A stretch of 32,856 bases of DNA, taken from contig JBHELB010000049.1 in assembly GCA_041859045.1 (NCBI GenBank), positions 1 through 32,856 on the forward strand, written 5' to 3'. The notes below the pieces were generated by a model, which worked only from the letters and a program-made list of their open reading frames with translations, did not search any database and was not told where the DNA came from. Positions 25,714 to 32,856 of the stretch are shown one piece after another (the stretch's first letter is position 1; every line of letters starts with the position of its first letter). This DNA comes from JBHELB01 sp041859045 (lineage in GTDB: Bacteria; Hydrogenedentota; Hydrogenedentia; Hydrogenedentales; SLHB01). A program made the position numbers and the translations under genes.

Positions 25714-26766
25714 ATGTCTCGAGTTTCGCGATGGGTTGGGGTGCTGATGGTGTGTTTGGCCGTTGCACTTGGCGGCTGCGACAAGATTAAAGAGATGGGA
25801 AGCGCGTCCAAAGCGCCGGCCGTGCCGGACATGACTTCCGGAACGATCGACCTTGGGGCAAAGTCCGCGCCTCCCCTGGTGCCGGGCTATCCGGATACGC
25901 AGGCATTAGCGCGGGCGTTTATGGCTAAACAGATCAAGACCGCCTCGGGGCCGAAAACCGGCGACGAGATTTTCAAGCAGCGGGATATCGAGTACGCCAA
26001 GGCCGGCGACACTTCGCTGAAACTCGACTTTTACCGTCCGGCGAATGCCTCGAAGCCGTTGCCGTGCATCGTGGCGATTCACGGCGGTGGTTGGGAGTCG
26101 GGCAAGAAGGCCGATATGCTGAATTTGATGGTGATGCCGTTCGTCGTTCGCGGGTACGTCGCGGCCTCTGTTGACTACCGGTTGGCCGCGCAGGCCAAGT
26201 ATCCCGCCGCGATTCAAGACGTGAAAGCGGCGATCCGCTACCTGCGCGCGAATGCGCAACAGTATTTCATCGATCCGGACAAGATCATCGTGGTGGGCGT
26301 TTCGGCGGGCGCGCACCTTGCCATGATGGCCGCCTACGCGACCGATGTCCCCGCGTTTGAAAACGTTGGCGGTAACGAAGGCGTGAGCAGCAAGGTTCAA
26401 GGCTGCATCCAGTTCTACGGTCCAACCGATCTGACTGCAGAATGGGCGCGCACGAACGGGATCGTCGAGAGGTTCTTGGGCAAGAAGTACGAGGAAGCCC
26501 CGGAACTGTACGCGGAAGCGTCGCCGATTACGTATGTCAAGGCGGACAGCGTGCCCACGCTGATGTTCCACGGCACGATCGATGACACGGTCGTCGTGGC
26601 GCAGGCCGATGCGCTGGCCGAGAAGCTTAAGTCGGTCAACGCCCCGTATTTTTATGACAAAGTCCCGGGGTGGCCCCACCTCATGGAAGCGCAGCTCGAT
26701 CTGAACAAGCGTTTCAATTATTTCATCGATCAGTACCTGGCAAAGTACGCGCCGTTGACGAAGTAG
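25714..26766 (+). CDS. Lipoprotein alpha/beta-hydrolase (BD-FAE-like carboxylesterase) 1
   Basis: The 350-residue protein begins with a lipoprotein signal peptide; lipobox LGGC puts the lipidated cysteine at 22. The hydrolase domain has the oxyanion motif HGGGW (123-127), nucleophile elbow GVSAGAH (S197), acid D290 or D291 in FHGTIDDTV, and H322 in PGWPHLM, so the catalytic triad is complete. This set is typical of the esterase/feruloyl-esterase group. Such enzymes remove acyl groups from plant polysaccharides or other esters; the substrate here is unknown. AGGAG precedes the ATG by about 8 bases. A paralogue follows 19 bases downstream. Confidence 0.9.
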   Translation: MSRVSRWVGVLMVCLAVALGGCDKIKEMGSASKAPAVPDMTSGTIDLGAKSAPPLVPGYPDTQALARAFMAKQIKTASGPKTGDEIFKQRDIEYAKAGDTSLKLDFYRPANASKPLPCIVAIHGGGWESGKKADMLNLMVMPFVVRGYVAASVDYRLAAQAKYPAAIQDVKAAIRYLRANAQQYFIDPDKIIVVGVSAGAHLAMMAAYATDVPAFENVGGNEGVSSKVQGCIQFYGPTDLTAEWARTNGIVERFLGKKYEEAPELYAEASPITYVKADSVPTLMFHGTIDDTVVVAQADALAEKLKSVNAPYFYDKVPGWPHLMEAQLDLNKRFNYFIDQYLAKYAPLTK

Positions 26767-26785
26767 TCGACGAAGGAGCTAACGC

Positions 26786-27793
26786 ATGCGCCGTTTGAGT
26801 GTATTGCTGTCGATGGTCCTGATGTGTGCGGCGGTAGGCTGCGCAACGTCGGGCAACGCGGTGTCCAATTGGGCCGAGCAGGTATTGCGCGATGCGCCGC
26901 CGCTGCCCGCCGGGTACGCCACGCCCAAGGCGTTGCAGGCTGCCGACAAAGCCGGGCACCTGACCAGGCTCGGGCCCGCGAACTTGCCGCCGACCGATGG
27001 CGTCAAGACCTTCGGAAACTTGGAGTACGGCCAGCCCGGCGGGGTGAAACTCTTGCTGGACTTGTACGTGCCCAAGCAAGCGGATCGCCCGATGCCGCTC
27101 GTGATCTATATTCACGGCGGCGGTTGGGAACTCAAGGGCAAGGAGTTCAACTACCATTGGTGCTTGTACCACGCGCAGCAGGGCTACGCCGCCGCCACGG
27201 TCGAGTACCGGAACTCCGCCGAGTCGGTGTTCCCCGGCGCGGTGCAAGACGTGATGGAGGCGGTGCGCTGGCTGCGGGCGCATGCCAAAGACTACGGCTA
27301 TGACCCGGACCGCATCGCGGTGGTGGGGCAGTCGGCCGGAGCGCACCTGGCGTTGATGACCGGCTATGCGTTCGGGGCCGAGGGGCTGGGCGTGCCGAGC
27401 GATCCGGCGGCGGCCAAGGCGATAAAGGCCGTTGTGGCGTACTACCCGCCGACCGACCTGACCGAGGCGAAAGTGCGCGACAAGAAGGTTGTCCAAAAGT
27501 TTCTGGGCGCGCCGTATGACCAGGCGCAAGACAAGTATCGTCTGGCTTCGCCGCTGGCTCACGTCAGCAAGACCTGTCCGCCGACGCTCCTGTTCCACGG
27601 GACTATCGACGGGGTCGTGCCGGTCGCGCAGTCGGATGCCTTGGCGCAGCGCCTACGCGAAGCGGCCGTGCCGGTGGTCTATGATCGGCAAGAGGGTTGG
27701 GATCACGGGATGGATATTTTCGTGGACGTGAACCGGCGCTGCATGGCGATCACGGACGCGTTTTTCAAGAAGTACTTGCCCATCGCGCCGTAG
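26786..27793 (+). CDS. Lipoprotein alpha/beta-hydrolase (BD-FAE-like carboxylesterase) 2
   Basis: The 335-residue paralogue of the preceding gene has its own lipobox (AVGC, lipidated C19). It has HGGGW (110-114), GQSAGAH with nucleophile S183, acid D275 in FHGTIDGVVPV, and H307 in GWDHGMD. The two proteins share the same order of motifs and similar length, so they arose by tandem duplication, but the DNA has diverged. AAGGAG lies before the ATG, and only 19 bases separate the genes, so they are one operon. Signal peptides place both in the envelope. Different residues around the triad (GVS versus GQS, WPH versus WDH) suggest different substrates. Confidence 0.9.
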   Translation: MRRLSVLLSMVLMCAAVGCATSGNAVSNWAEQVLRDAPPLPAGYATPKALQAADKAGHLTRLGPANLPPTDGVKTFGNLEYGQPGGVKLLLDLYVPKQADRPMPLVIYIHGGGWELKGKEFNYHWCLYHAQQGYAAATVEYRNSAESVFPGAVQDVMEAVRWLRAHAKDYGYDPDRIAVVGQSAGAHLALMTGYAFGAEGLGVPSDPAAAKAIKAVVAYYPPTDLTEAKVRDKKVVQKFLGAPYDQAQDKYRLASPLAHVSKTCPPTLLFHGTIDGVVPVAQSDALAQRLREAAVPVVYDRQEGWDHGMDIFVDVNRRCMAITDAFFKKYLPIAP

Positions 27794-27804
27794 CAATTGC
27801 CTAG

Positions 27805-27842
27805 ACCGGGGAGGTTTCGACCAGAAACTTCCCCGGTTTTTT
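27805..27842 (+). terminator. Rho-independent terminator after the esterase pair
   Basis: A 14-bp stem (27805-27818 with 27824-27837, one G-U pair) and a GACCA loop are followed by TTTTTT. Confidence 0.92.
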
Positions 27843-27972
27843 CTTTTTGGCAGAGGCACGACGAATGAAGATCTGAAATCGCGAAAACTCATCCAAACGC
27901 CTGGTAATTGCTGGGGAAAGTCTGCGTCGAGTACGCGCACCTCATGGACAGCACCCCCGCGCGAGCATTCTC

Positions 27973-28001
27973 TTAACTACATTCCTGAGTAATAGTATAA
28001 T
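27973..28001 (+). promoter_or_regulatory. Promoter for the second PH-like membrane protein
   Basis: TTAACT (27973-27978), a 17-base spacer and a perfect TATAAT (27996-28001) lie in AT-rich DNA. The leader is about 60 bases and ends in GAGGAG before ATG 28069. Confidence 0.75.
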
Positions 28002-28068
28002 GAAAACGGTTTCCTATATTTTGGAGTAGATCTCTCACAAGAACAAAGAGGAAGAAGAGGAGAACAAG

Positions 28069-28851
28069 ATGGAATCCTCGTCGGAGCGGGTAATAAGTCT
28101 TTCGCCAAAAGAGAAAAAGAGATGCTTTTGGATTAACGTTGTTTCGCTTGTTCTATTTTTTTCTCTATTCCTGATTTTGGTCGCAAATCGACTAAGGTCC
28201 TTGCCACTCGTCGAAAAGACCTTTATCTATCTACTGTCTAGTACAGCGGGAGTAACTTTTATGCTTCTCGCAATATTTACGTTTACAGCGCTGTACGTCG
28301 TGTCGGTGGTCTATATAAAAAGAGGGGTCAAGCGATTTGTAGATCAGTTTCCAGAGTACCATGTCACAGAGAGTGGTTTTTGGGTGATACTGCCGCCGGA
28401 TGGAAGAGAATACTATAATTGGCACACTCTTCGGGGCGTTTTCCTCATCGAAAACCGTCTTTTTGCCCGTCTCACTTTCGATTCCGGAGTCGAAGTAAAG
28501 ATCGGAATACTTGGCGACAAATTCCTGAAAGCGGTGAGCGAAATAGGCGGAAGCGATAATCTAATCAATAAAGAAATACGATCATGGAACATGGCCACTT
28601 CGGAGCATAGAACTCTATTTTGGAAGAAATTTTGGAAAGCCTTCTTCCTTATCAACCTTGTCTTCTCCTTGGGTTTAGTGGCTGTAGTAGCGGTTGAAAT
28701 TTATGAGTCCGTGGGCGCTGCCAGTTTGGGGCCCCCTTCTGTCGCCAGTAGTACAGCAATCCCCGGCGTTTTCCTTCTCTGTCTATCGGCTGTCTTGTCT
28801 TTTGGACTGCACGGCGAAGAATATCGCAGGAGTCGTCCGCTCTCGTTTTAA
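28069..28851 (+). CDS. Membrane protein with PH-like segment, paralogue of the Rhs-island protein at 9260
   Basis: The 260-residue protein aligns end to end with the 9260-10000 product. Shared blocks are LSPKEK, NRLRSLPL, YLLSS-x-AG, PEYHVTESGFWVI, REYYNWHTLRGV, LTFDSGVEV, SDNLINKEIRSWNMA, EHRTLFWKKFWK and EEYRRSRP. Topology is the same: two N-terminal helices, a beta-rich PH-like stretch (about 103-152) and two C-terminal helices, with an 8-10-residue insertion before the last one. Here there is no Rhs gene upstream, so it may be an orphan immunity gene or a general membrane-stress protein. Homology continues past the stop codon into the downstream DNA. GAGGAG precedes the ATG by 7-8 bases. 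Confidence 0.75.
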   Translation: MESSSERVISLSPKEKKRCFWINVVSLVLFFSLFLILVANRLRSLPLVEKTFIYLLSSTAGVTFMLLAIFTFTALYVVSVVYIKRGVKRFVDQFPEYHVTESGFWVILPPDGREYYNWHTLRGVFLIENRLFARLTFDSGVEVKIGILGDKFLKAVSEIGGSDNLINKEIRSWNMATSEHRTLFWKKFWKAFFLINLVFSLGLVAVVAVEIYESVGAASLGPPSVASSTAIPGVFLLCLSAVLSFGLHGEEYRRSRPLSF

Positions 28852-28881
28852 CGGGTGCGGTTTCTTAGGGAGAAAAGGACG

Positions 28882-29760
28882 ATGGAGATGATATTTTGCG
28901 TAGTGGTGAGCATCCTCTCGGCGAGCGACGTGCCTGTCTCGGTGAGCGCGCCAGCGGCAACGACTTTCGACTCCGCCTCCTTGGAGGCATATACCCGTGA
29001 AATCACGTCCGTCGAAAGCGACTTCGGCAAAACTCCTGTAACTACTCTAGCCGGAAAAGAGGCTTTTATCGCGCGGTACCAAGCGATACTTGATAAGTAC
29101 CCTAACTATCCTAAGTCCGTGGAACTCGAGCGGCGAATTGCGCACTTGTGGCACGGCCCTTTTCGAGATGGAACGGGAGAGAATAGGGAAAAGGCAATAG
29201 AACGCTACCAGTCGATTGTACAGCGGTACTCGCCGGATCTGCCCGCTGTCAAGGACGTGCTGCTGACGCTAGCCGGGCTTTGCAGCGAAGCGACCCCTGA
29301 GCAATCAAAGCGCCATTACGAGACCGCTCTCAAAACATACCCCGATGATGATCGTGTTCGTCTCCAAAGCTATATGGGGCTTGGAAGACTTGCGCGTAGG
29401 GAGTCGAATAACGCGCTGGCGGAGGAATACTTCGCGCAAGTCTTGAACTATTCGCCAAGCACAATTCAAAAGGATGGTTCAAGGGACTCAATGATCATCG
29501 GTTCACAGAGATCAAACGCGGTGTCAGAGCTGTGTTCGATGCATCTTGATTTGACCTTGCCCCCAGGAGAATTGCTTATTGCCGTTGACAATCTACGAAA
29601 GCGCTATCCAGCGATGATGGCAGTAAATCCGGAGGCGGTTGAGTATTATCGGCGTATCGCTCTAGACCGGCTAAAGGAGGAGCAGAAGCGCGGGGCGGCA
29701 GAAACGATTGCATCCCCAAGTGCTACTGAGAGCAGCAGCGGGCTCAGCGGTCAACAGTAG
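28882..29760 (+). CDS. Exported TPR-like helical-repeat protein
   Basis: The 292-residue protein starts at ATG 28882, preceded by AAAAGGA. It has a short N-terminal hydrophobic stretch (MIFCVVVSILSA) that could be a weak signal peptide. The body is helical with tetratricopeptide-like pairs: AFIARYQAILDKYPNYPKSVELERRIAHLW, AIERYQSIVQRY, KRHYETALKTYPDDDRVRLQSYMGLGRLA and NNALAEEYFAQVL. Such proteins act as scaffolds. It lies 30 bases after the PH-like gene, probably in one transcript, in an AT-richer segment. No known family name can be given. Confidence 0.7.
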   Translation: MEMIFCVVVSILSASDVPVSVSAPAATTFDSASLEAYTREITSVESDFGKTPVTTLAGKEAFIARYQAILDKYPNYPKSVELERRIAHLWHGPFRDGTGENREKAIERYQSIVQRYSPDLPAVKDVLLTLAGLCSEATPEQSKRHYETALKTYPDDDRVRLQSYMGLGRLARRESNNALAEEYFAQVLNYSPSTIQKDGSRDSMIIGSQRSNAVSELCSMHLDLTLPPGELLIAVDNLRKRYPAMMAVNPEAVEYYRRIALDRLKEEQKRGAAETIASPSATESSSGLSGQQ

Positions 29761-29826
29761 CTCTAAAACATGGTGTTGCACTTGTGGTGGTTGCCCGACG
29801 AGCCGCGCTGTTTTTTTGTTGGCTTC

Positions 29827-30055
29827 CTCGTTCCCAAGTTGTACTTGGGAACGCAGTTCCCCCGAAGCTGTGCTTCGTCTTTCTTTCTCATGTCCCTAAC
29901 CGGGGAGCGGGCCAATATCGAGCACGGGATGGTCGAGTAGGCGACGTTAGCGTGTGCGAATACATAGTGCGAGCGCAAGGAGTACGACTATAGCATGCGG
30001 GGAGTTGAAGCGCAGCTTCAAGAAAGAGCGTTCCCAAGTACAACTTGGGAACGAG
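29827..30055. repeat. REPIN/MITE-like element with 49-50-bp terminal inverted repeats
   Basis: The left arm (29827-29876) and right arm (30007-30055) are near-perfect inverted copies of each other. Each arm holds two hairpins: an 11-bp stem CGTTCCCAAGT with ACTTGGGAACG around a 3-base loop, and GAAGC with GCTTC around a 3-base loop. About 130 bases of unrelated sequence lie between. Two opposed REP-like units with no gene are typical of REPINs mobilised in trans by RAYT-type transposases. No transposase is in the window and no target-site duplication could be confirmed. Confidence 0.8.
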
Positions 30056-30099
30056 AGATGTTGCTAAAAAGGATGTTCCTCCAAGAAGGCGATTGTCAC

Positions 30100-30191
30100 A
30101 CCCGCTGCGCGGGTTTCCTGTTTGAGGGTGCTAAACCCAGGGTTCCGCTTCGCTCCACCCTGGGCTACGTTCCATCATCCGCTTCGCGGAT
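30100..30191. repeat. Three-hairpin palindromic repeat cluster
   Basis: Three short palindromes follow each other: ACCCGC-TGC-GCGGGT (30100-30114), CCCAGGGT with ACCCTGGG around 13 bases (30136-30164), and ATCCGC-TTC-GCGGAT (30177-30191). This resembles dispersed intergenic repeats of large-genome bacteria. Confidence 0.65.
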
Positions 30192-30228
30192 TCAACGCGT
30201 TTGCCGACACCCCACGCGATTCGTCCCC

Positions 30229-30258
30229 TTGACGCCGTTCCTGTAGGTGGGATAGCCT
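30229..30258 (+). promoter_or_regulatory. Weak candidate promoter for the MinD-bactofilin operon
   Basis: TTGACG (30229-30234) and TAGCCT (30253-30258) with an 18-base spacer. The -10 box matches poorly, so this is tentative. Confidence 0.3.
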
Positions 30259-30300
30259 ATTCGTACTTGACGGGACGGGAATGTCCAGAGAGGAATTTGG

Positions 30301-31239
30301 GTGAAGCTCTTGGAAGAGGGTTCTGCCCCCGCGTTTGTGGCGCGGTCCGCGCCGGAGATCGTCTGCGTGGGCGGCGGCAAGGGCGGCGTGGGCAAGACCT
30401 GCGTTTCGGTCAATCTTGCGATCACCATCGCCCAGCGCGGCTGGCGCGTCGTGCTGGTGGACGCCGATCTCAGTTGCTCCAACGTGGAGACGGTGCTGGG
30501 GGTGCGTTCCGAGGCGCGGTTGGACGATTTCTTCTATCAGAAGGGCAGCAAAGACCTCGGGCGGGTGGTGTGCGAGACGCAGTACGACAACCTACGCGTG
30601 ATCCCGGGCACGACCGGCCTGCTCGACGTGGCCAACCCGCGCTACCAGCAGAAACAGGCGCTGATCCGCGAACTGCGGTGTCTTGAAGCGGACCTCATCA
30701 TCGTCGACCTCGACGCGGGCGCACACCTCAACACGCTGGACTTCTTCTTGATGACGGAGACCAACGGGATCCTGGTCATTGCGCCCGAGCGAACCAGCAT
30801 CGACAACGCATTCAAGTTCTTGCGGGCGGCGCTGTTCCGCCGGATCGAGCGATTCTACCAGTCGCCAGAGGTTGCCCAGTTGCTCAAGCGTAACGAGACC
30901 CTGCGCGGGTTCATCGAGACCGTAAAGACCGCGGCGCAGTTCGATGACGCCTGGCGCAAGCAGGTGTGCGGCGAGATTGTGGCGATTGCCCGGGCGATTC
31001 GCCCGCGGGTGGTGATCAATCGCACACGAAACCCGTACGAGGCGCAGATTGCGGCGAATATTTTCATCAAGCAGGCGCGGCAGGACCTTATGGTTGAGCC
31101 GGAGAATCTGGGATATCTGCTTTTTGATAAGTGCGTTCCGGAGGCGGTAAACTCTGGTACGCCCTTTGTGGTCAGTCACCCGAAGCTCAAGATCTCCGCG
31201 TGCGTTGCGGATATCGCCAATCGGCTGGGATACGTCTAA
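30301..31239 (+). CDS. MinD/ParA-family P-loop ATPase
   Basis: The 312-residue cytoplasmic ATPase has the deviant Walker A motif GGKGGVGKT (25-33, with signature lysine K27), VDADL (53-57) and Walker B VDLDAG (135-140). It is longer than MinD and has an insert rich in basic residues near 185-250. The closest general type is FlhG/MinD-like ATPases that position membrane or polar structures. The GTG start at 30301 has AGAGG 7 bases upstream. The bactofilin gene starts at the next base after its stop, so the two are co-translated. ParA-type ATPases are linked to bactofilins in Myxococcus through PadC. A role in placing a bactofilin scaffold, or using it to place cargo, is therefore a reasonable inference. 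No minC, minE, parB or flagellar gene is nearby. Confidence 0.92.
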   Translation: MKLLEEGSAPAFVARSAPEIVCVGGGKGGVGKTCVSVNLAITIAQRGWRVVLVDADLSCSNVETVLGVRSEARLDDFFYQKGSKDLGRVVCETQYDNLRVIPGTTGLLDVANPRYQQKQALIRELRCLEADLIIVDLDAGAHLNTLDFFLMTETNGILVIAPERTSIDNAFKFLRAALFRRIERFYQSPEVAQLLKRNETLRGFIETVKTAAQFDDAWRKQVCGEIVAIARAIRPRVVINRTRNPYEAQIAANIFIKQARQDLMVEPENLGYLLFDKCVPEAVNSGTPFVVSHPKLKISACVADIANRLGYV

Positions 31240-31932
31240 GTGGAAGAGCAATCGAAACCTACCCCAAAACCCGACGACCGCGCGGCCGACTATGCCGCGA
31301 TGGCCGAGGCGGGACGTGAAGAGCCGACCTTGACCCGGCTGAACAACGCGTTTCGCGGGCTGCTGCAGAACTCGCGCGGGCGAAACCGGCGTCCGGATGC
31401 CGTGCGCGAGGCTGAGGGTAAGCCACATGTAACGGCGGACGACCTCGCCATGCGCCGCGCCAAGCACGTGCGCATGCAACGGATGATCATTCCGGAAGGG
31501 GTGATCATCGACGGTTCGTTGACTTCCGGTTCCGAGACGGAGATTTCGGGACGAATCGACGGCGGGGTGACGGTGGACGGTTTTTTGTACCTCGGGCCGA
31601 GCGCGTTGGTGTCGGGAAACGTCCGGGCGTCGTCGTGCAAGATTGAGGGACTGGTCGAAGGCAAGGTGGATTGCTCGGAAGGGCTCGAACTGACGCGCAC
31701 CGGGCGGGTGAACGCGGATATCGTTGCGGGACAAAAGGTTACGATTGCGGGCCAGGTTTTTGGCAGCGTATCGGCGGGCGGAAAGCTTCACCTGGCCGTT
31801 TCCGGGAAGATCACGGGCGATATTCGGGCGAAATCGATTGTTATAGAAGAAGGCGCGGTGGTGAATGGGCACTGCACGATGCGGACGCCCGTCCAGCGCG
31901 CGCAAGAAGAAAGCGGGAAGGTCCCGCAGTAA
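31240..31932 (+). CDS. Bactofilin, polymer-forming cytoskeletal protein
   Basis: The 230-residue protein has an extended polar N-terminal tail (about 1-85). A bactofilin beta-helix domain follows (about 88-215), seen as repeats of about 17-18 residues with hydrophobic-x-G patterns: GVIIDGSLTSGSETEISGRIDG, FLYLGPSALVSGNVRASS, KIEGLVEGKVDC, GRVNADIVAGQKV and GKITGDIRAKSIVIEEGAVVNG. Bactofilins self-assemble without nucleotides into filaments that organise cell-wall enzymes, stalks or chromosome ends. The basic N-terminal stretch (RAKHVRMQR near 73-81) just before the domain could bind membrane or partner. Start is GTG 31240, immediately after the ATPase stop. Confidence 0.93.
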   Translation: MEEQSKPTPKPDDRAADYAAMAEAGREEPTLTRLNNAFRGLLQNSRGRNRRPDAVREAEGKPHVTADDLAMRRAKHVRMQRMIIPEGVIIDGSLTSGSETEISGRIDGGVTVDGFLYLGPSALVSGNVRASSCKIEGLVEGKVDCSEGLELTRTGRVNADIVAGQKVTIAGQVFGSVSAGGKLHLAVSGKITGDIRAKSIVIEEGAVVNGHCTMRTPVQRAQEESGKVPQ

Positions 31933-31967
31933 CCCAAGGCACATAGAAAGGTTGGTGTAGAAACGCG

Positions 31968-32708
31968 ATGTTCTTCTTCCCTGGCGACCTGCTGCTGATT
32001 CCGGCGTTCCTGTTTTCCCTGTGGGCTCAGTTCAAGGTGAAGTCCGCCTATGCCAAGTACTCCCAGATTGGCACGCGCGCGGGGCTTTCCGGCGCGGAAG
32101 TGGCGGCACGCATCCTGCGGGACTCCAACATCGAACTGGCCCGCGGCGACCAGCACCCCGAAGGGTCCTGCGGTCTGGAGTCCATCGAAGGCGAACTGAG
32201 CGACCACTACGACCCGCGCGATCGCACCCTGCGTCTGTCTGAACCCGTATACCACGGGCGCAGCATCGCCGCATTGGGCATCGCCGCGCACGAAGTGGGC
32301 CACGCGATTCAGCACGCCCGTTTGTATGCGCCGCTCAGCCTGCGCAACATCATTTACCCCGTGACCAGCATCGCCTCGACGCTGTCGTGGCCGCTGTTCT
32401 TCGTGGGGCTGCTGTTGCCGCCGGTGGACAACATGGCGCGCGCGTTTACGGGCGGTGTTTCGCTGCTGTGGGTCGGCGTGGCGCTGTTCTCGCTGGCGGT
32501 GTTCTTCACCCTGCTCACGTTGCCGGTCGAGTTCAACGCGAGCCGTCGGGCGCTGAAAGCGCTCGCCAGCGGTGGCTACCTCCAAGAAGACGAACTCCAC
32601 GGCGCCCGCGCGGTCCTGACCGCCGCCGCGCTCACCTACGTCGCCGCCGCCGCGATGGCCCTCATGCAACTCCTGCGCATGATCCTATTGGCGCGATCGA
32701 GAGACTAG
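31968..32708 (+). CDS. YugP-family membrane zinc metallopeptidase
   Basis: The 246-residue membrane protein has an N-terminal helix (about 3-20). The zinc motif HEVGH at 108-112 follows within IAAHEVGHAIQHA, and three more hydrophobic segments lie near 130-150, 155-180 and 215-240. Length and motif match the neutral zinc metallopeptidase family of Bacillus YugP. The GLSG-x-E-x-A-x-x-IL segment near 39-50 is also typical of that family. GGTTGGTG lies before the ATG. The gene follows the bactofilin by 35 bases and is likely in the same operon. Its substrate is unknown; given the neighbour, an envelope-linked target is possible. Confidence 0.9.
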   Translation: MFFFPGDLLLIPAFLFSLWAQFKVKSAYAKYSQIGTRAGLSGAEVAARILRDSNIELARGDQHPEGSCGLESIEGELSDHYDPRDRTLRLSEPVYHGRSIAALGIAAHEVGHAIQHARLYAPLSLRNIIYPVTSIASTLSWPLFFVGLLLPPVDNMARAFTGGVSLLWVGVALFSLAVFFTLLTLPVEFNASRRALKALASGGYLQEDELHGARAVLTAAALTYVAAAAMALMQLLRMILLARSRD

Positions 32709-32801
32709 ATGGGGAACCACTGCTGTCCGGTTGTTTTTGAGGTTGTGGGTTGTAATTTGAGTTTTGCCAATGTGTTATAGACGGTTTTGGGAGTGATCGA
32801 T

Positions 32802-32856
32802 ATGGGAATCGGAATAGACTTGGGCCTTTCCAATCGTGTAAGGACGCGAGGAACGA
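32802..32856 (+). CDS. Possible start of a downstream gene, cut by the window end
   Basis: ATG at 32802 follows GGGAG by 8 bases and reads MGIGIDLGLSNRVRTRG to the end without a stop. The opening GIGIDLGLSN resembles the first strand of actin/Hsp70-fold proteins, but 18 codons are too few to judge. The frame is open to the window end. Confidence 0.3.
   Translation, partial: MGIGIDLGLSNRVRTRGT

Larger units (their letters stand above)
29761..30300. other. Intergenic region packed with hairpin repeats
   Basis: No gene is supported in these 540 bases. They contain the inverted-repeat element at 29827-30055, the hairpin cluster at 30100-30191 and a weak candidate promoter for the next operon. 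Short open frames here are accidents of the palindromes. Confidence 0.75.

Noticed and set aside
1..32856. CRISPR arrays, tRNA or rRNA genes, prophage and intact transposases
   Set aside because: Looked for on both strands; no regularly spaced repeats, cloverleaf or rRNA-like stretch, integrase or transposase motif was seen.

Overview
The window looks like a high-GC Gram-negative-type bacterial chromosome. It carries lipoprotein signal sequences, an O-antigen-ligase-type membrane protein, Rhs remnants, a bactofilin, a DUF1638 protein and a very large exported IPT/TIG protein with a CFI-box C-terminal sorting-type domain. This mix is common in little-studied environmental lineages such as Hydrogenedentota or Planctomycetota. 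That placement is inference from gene content; no rRNA or other phylogenetic marker beyond bS21 and RluD is present.

Layout. 1-5.9 kb: a giant exported IPT-repeat surface protein (minus strand) behind a perfect-consensus promoter. 6.4-8.3 kb: an ArnT/PMT-type lipid-linked sugar transferase. 8.3-10.6 kb: an accessory island of lower GC, with a 5'-truncated and frameshifted Rhs tail, a strong terminator and two small membrane proteins with PH-like segments. 10.7-15 kb: a housekeeping block on the minus strand (DUF3748/YidR propeller protein, bS21, xylulokinase, RluD). 15.1-19.2 kb: a flippase-like membrane protein, convergent with an O-antigen-ligase/TPR fusion and a small TerB-like protein. 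19.4-21.6 kb: an ECF sigma factor translationally coupled to a membrane anti-sigma-like protein with a helical-repeat C-terminus.

21.6-22.84 kb is the most unusual part. Four consecutive tiny genes (54, 54, 42 and 49 codons), each with its own Shine-Dalgarno site, lie behind a good promoter and end at a clear terminator. All four peptides start with the same pattern (MKH, an aliphatic residue, then S/T, K/S, P12 and A15) and then diverge into unrelated tryptophan-rich tails. This conserved-leader, variable-core layout resembles a precursor-peptide family, but I see no maturation enzyme or exporter nearby. A GAF-PAS sensor protein with no output domain converges on the cluster.

24-25.6 kb: an AT-richer stretch with no convincing gene, then a DUF1638 protein. 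25.7-27.8 kb: two tandem paralogous lipoprotein esterases ending at a textbook terminator. 28-29.8 kb: a paralogue of the Rhs-island membrane protein with its own promoter, followed by an exported TPR-like protein. 29.8-30.2 kb: a compact inverted-repeat (REPIN/MITE-like) element and a second hairpin cluster. 30.3-32.7 kb: a MinD/ParA-type ATPase, a bactofilin and a YugP-type membrane zinc protease in one operon, which suggests a cytoskeletal or envelope-positioning unit.
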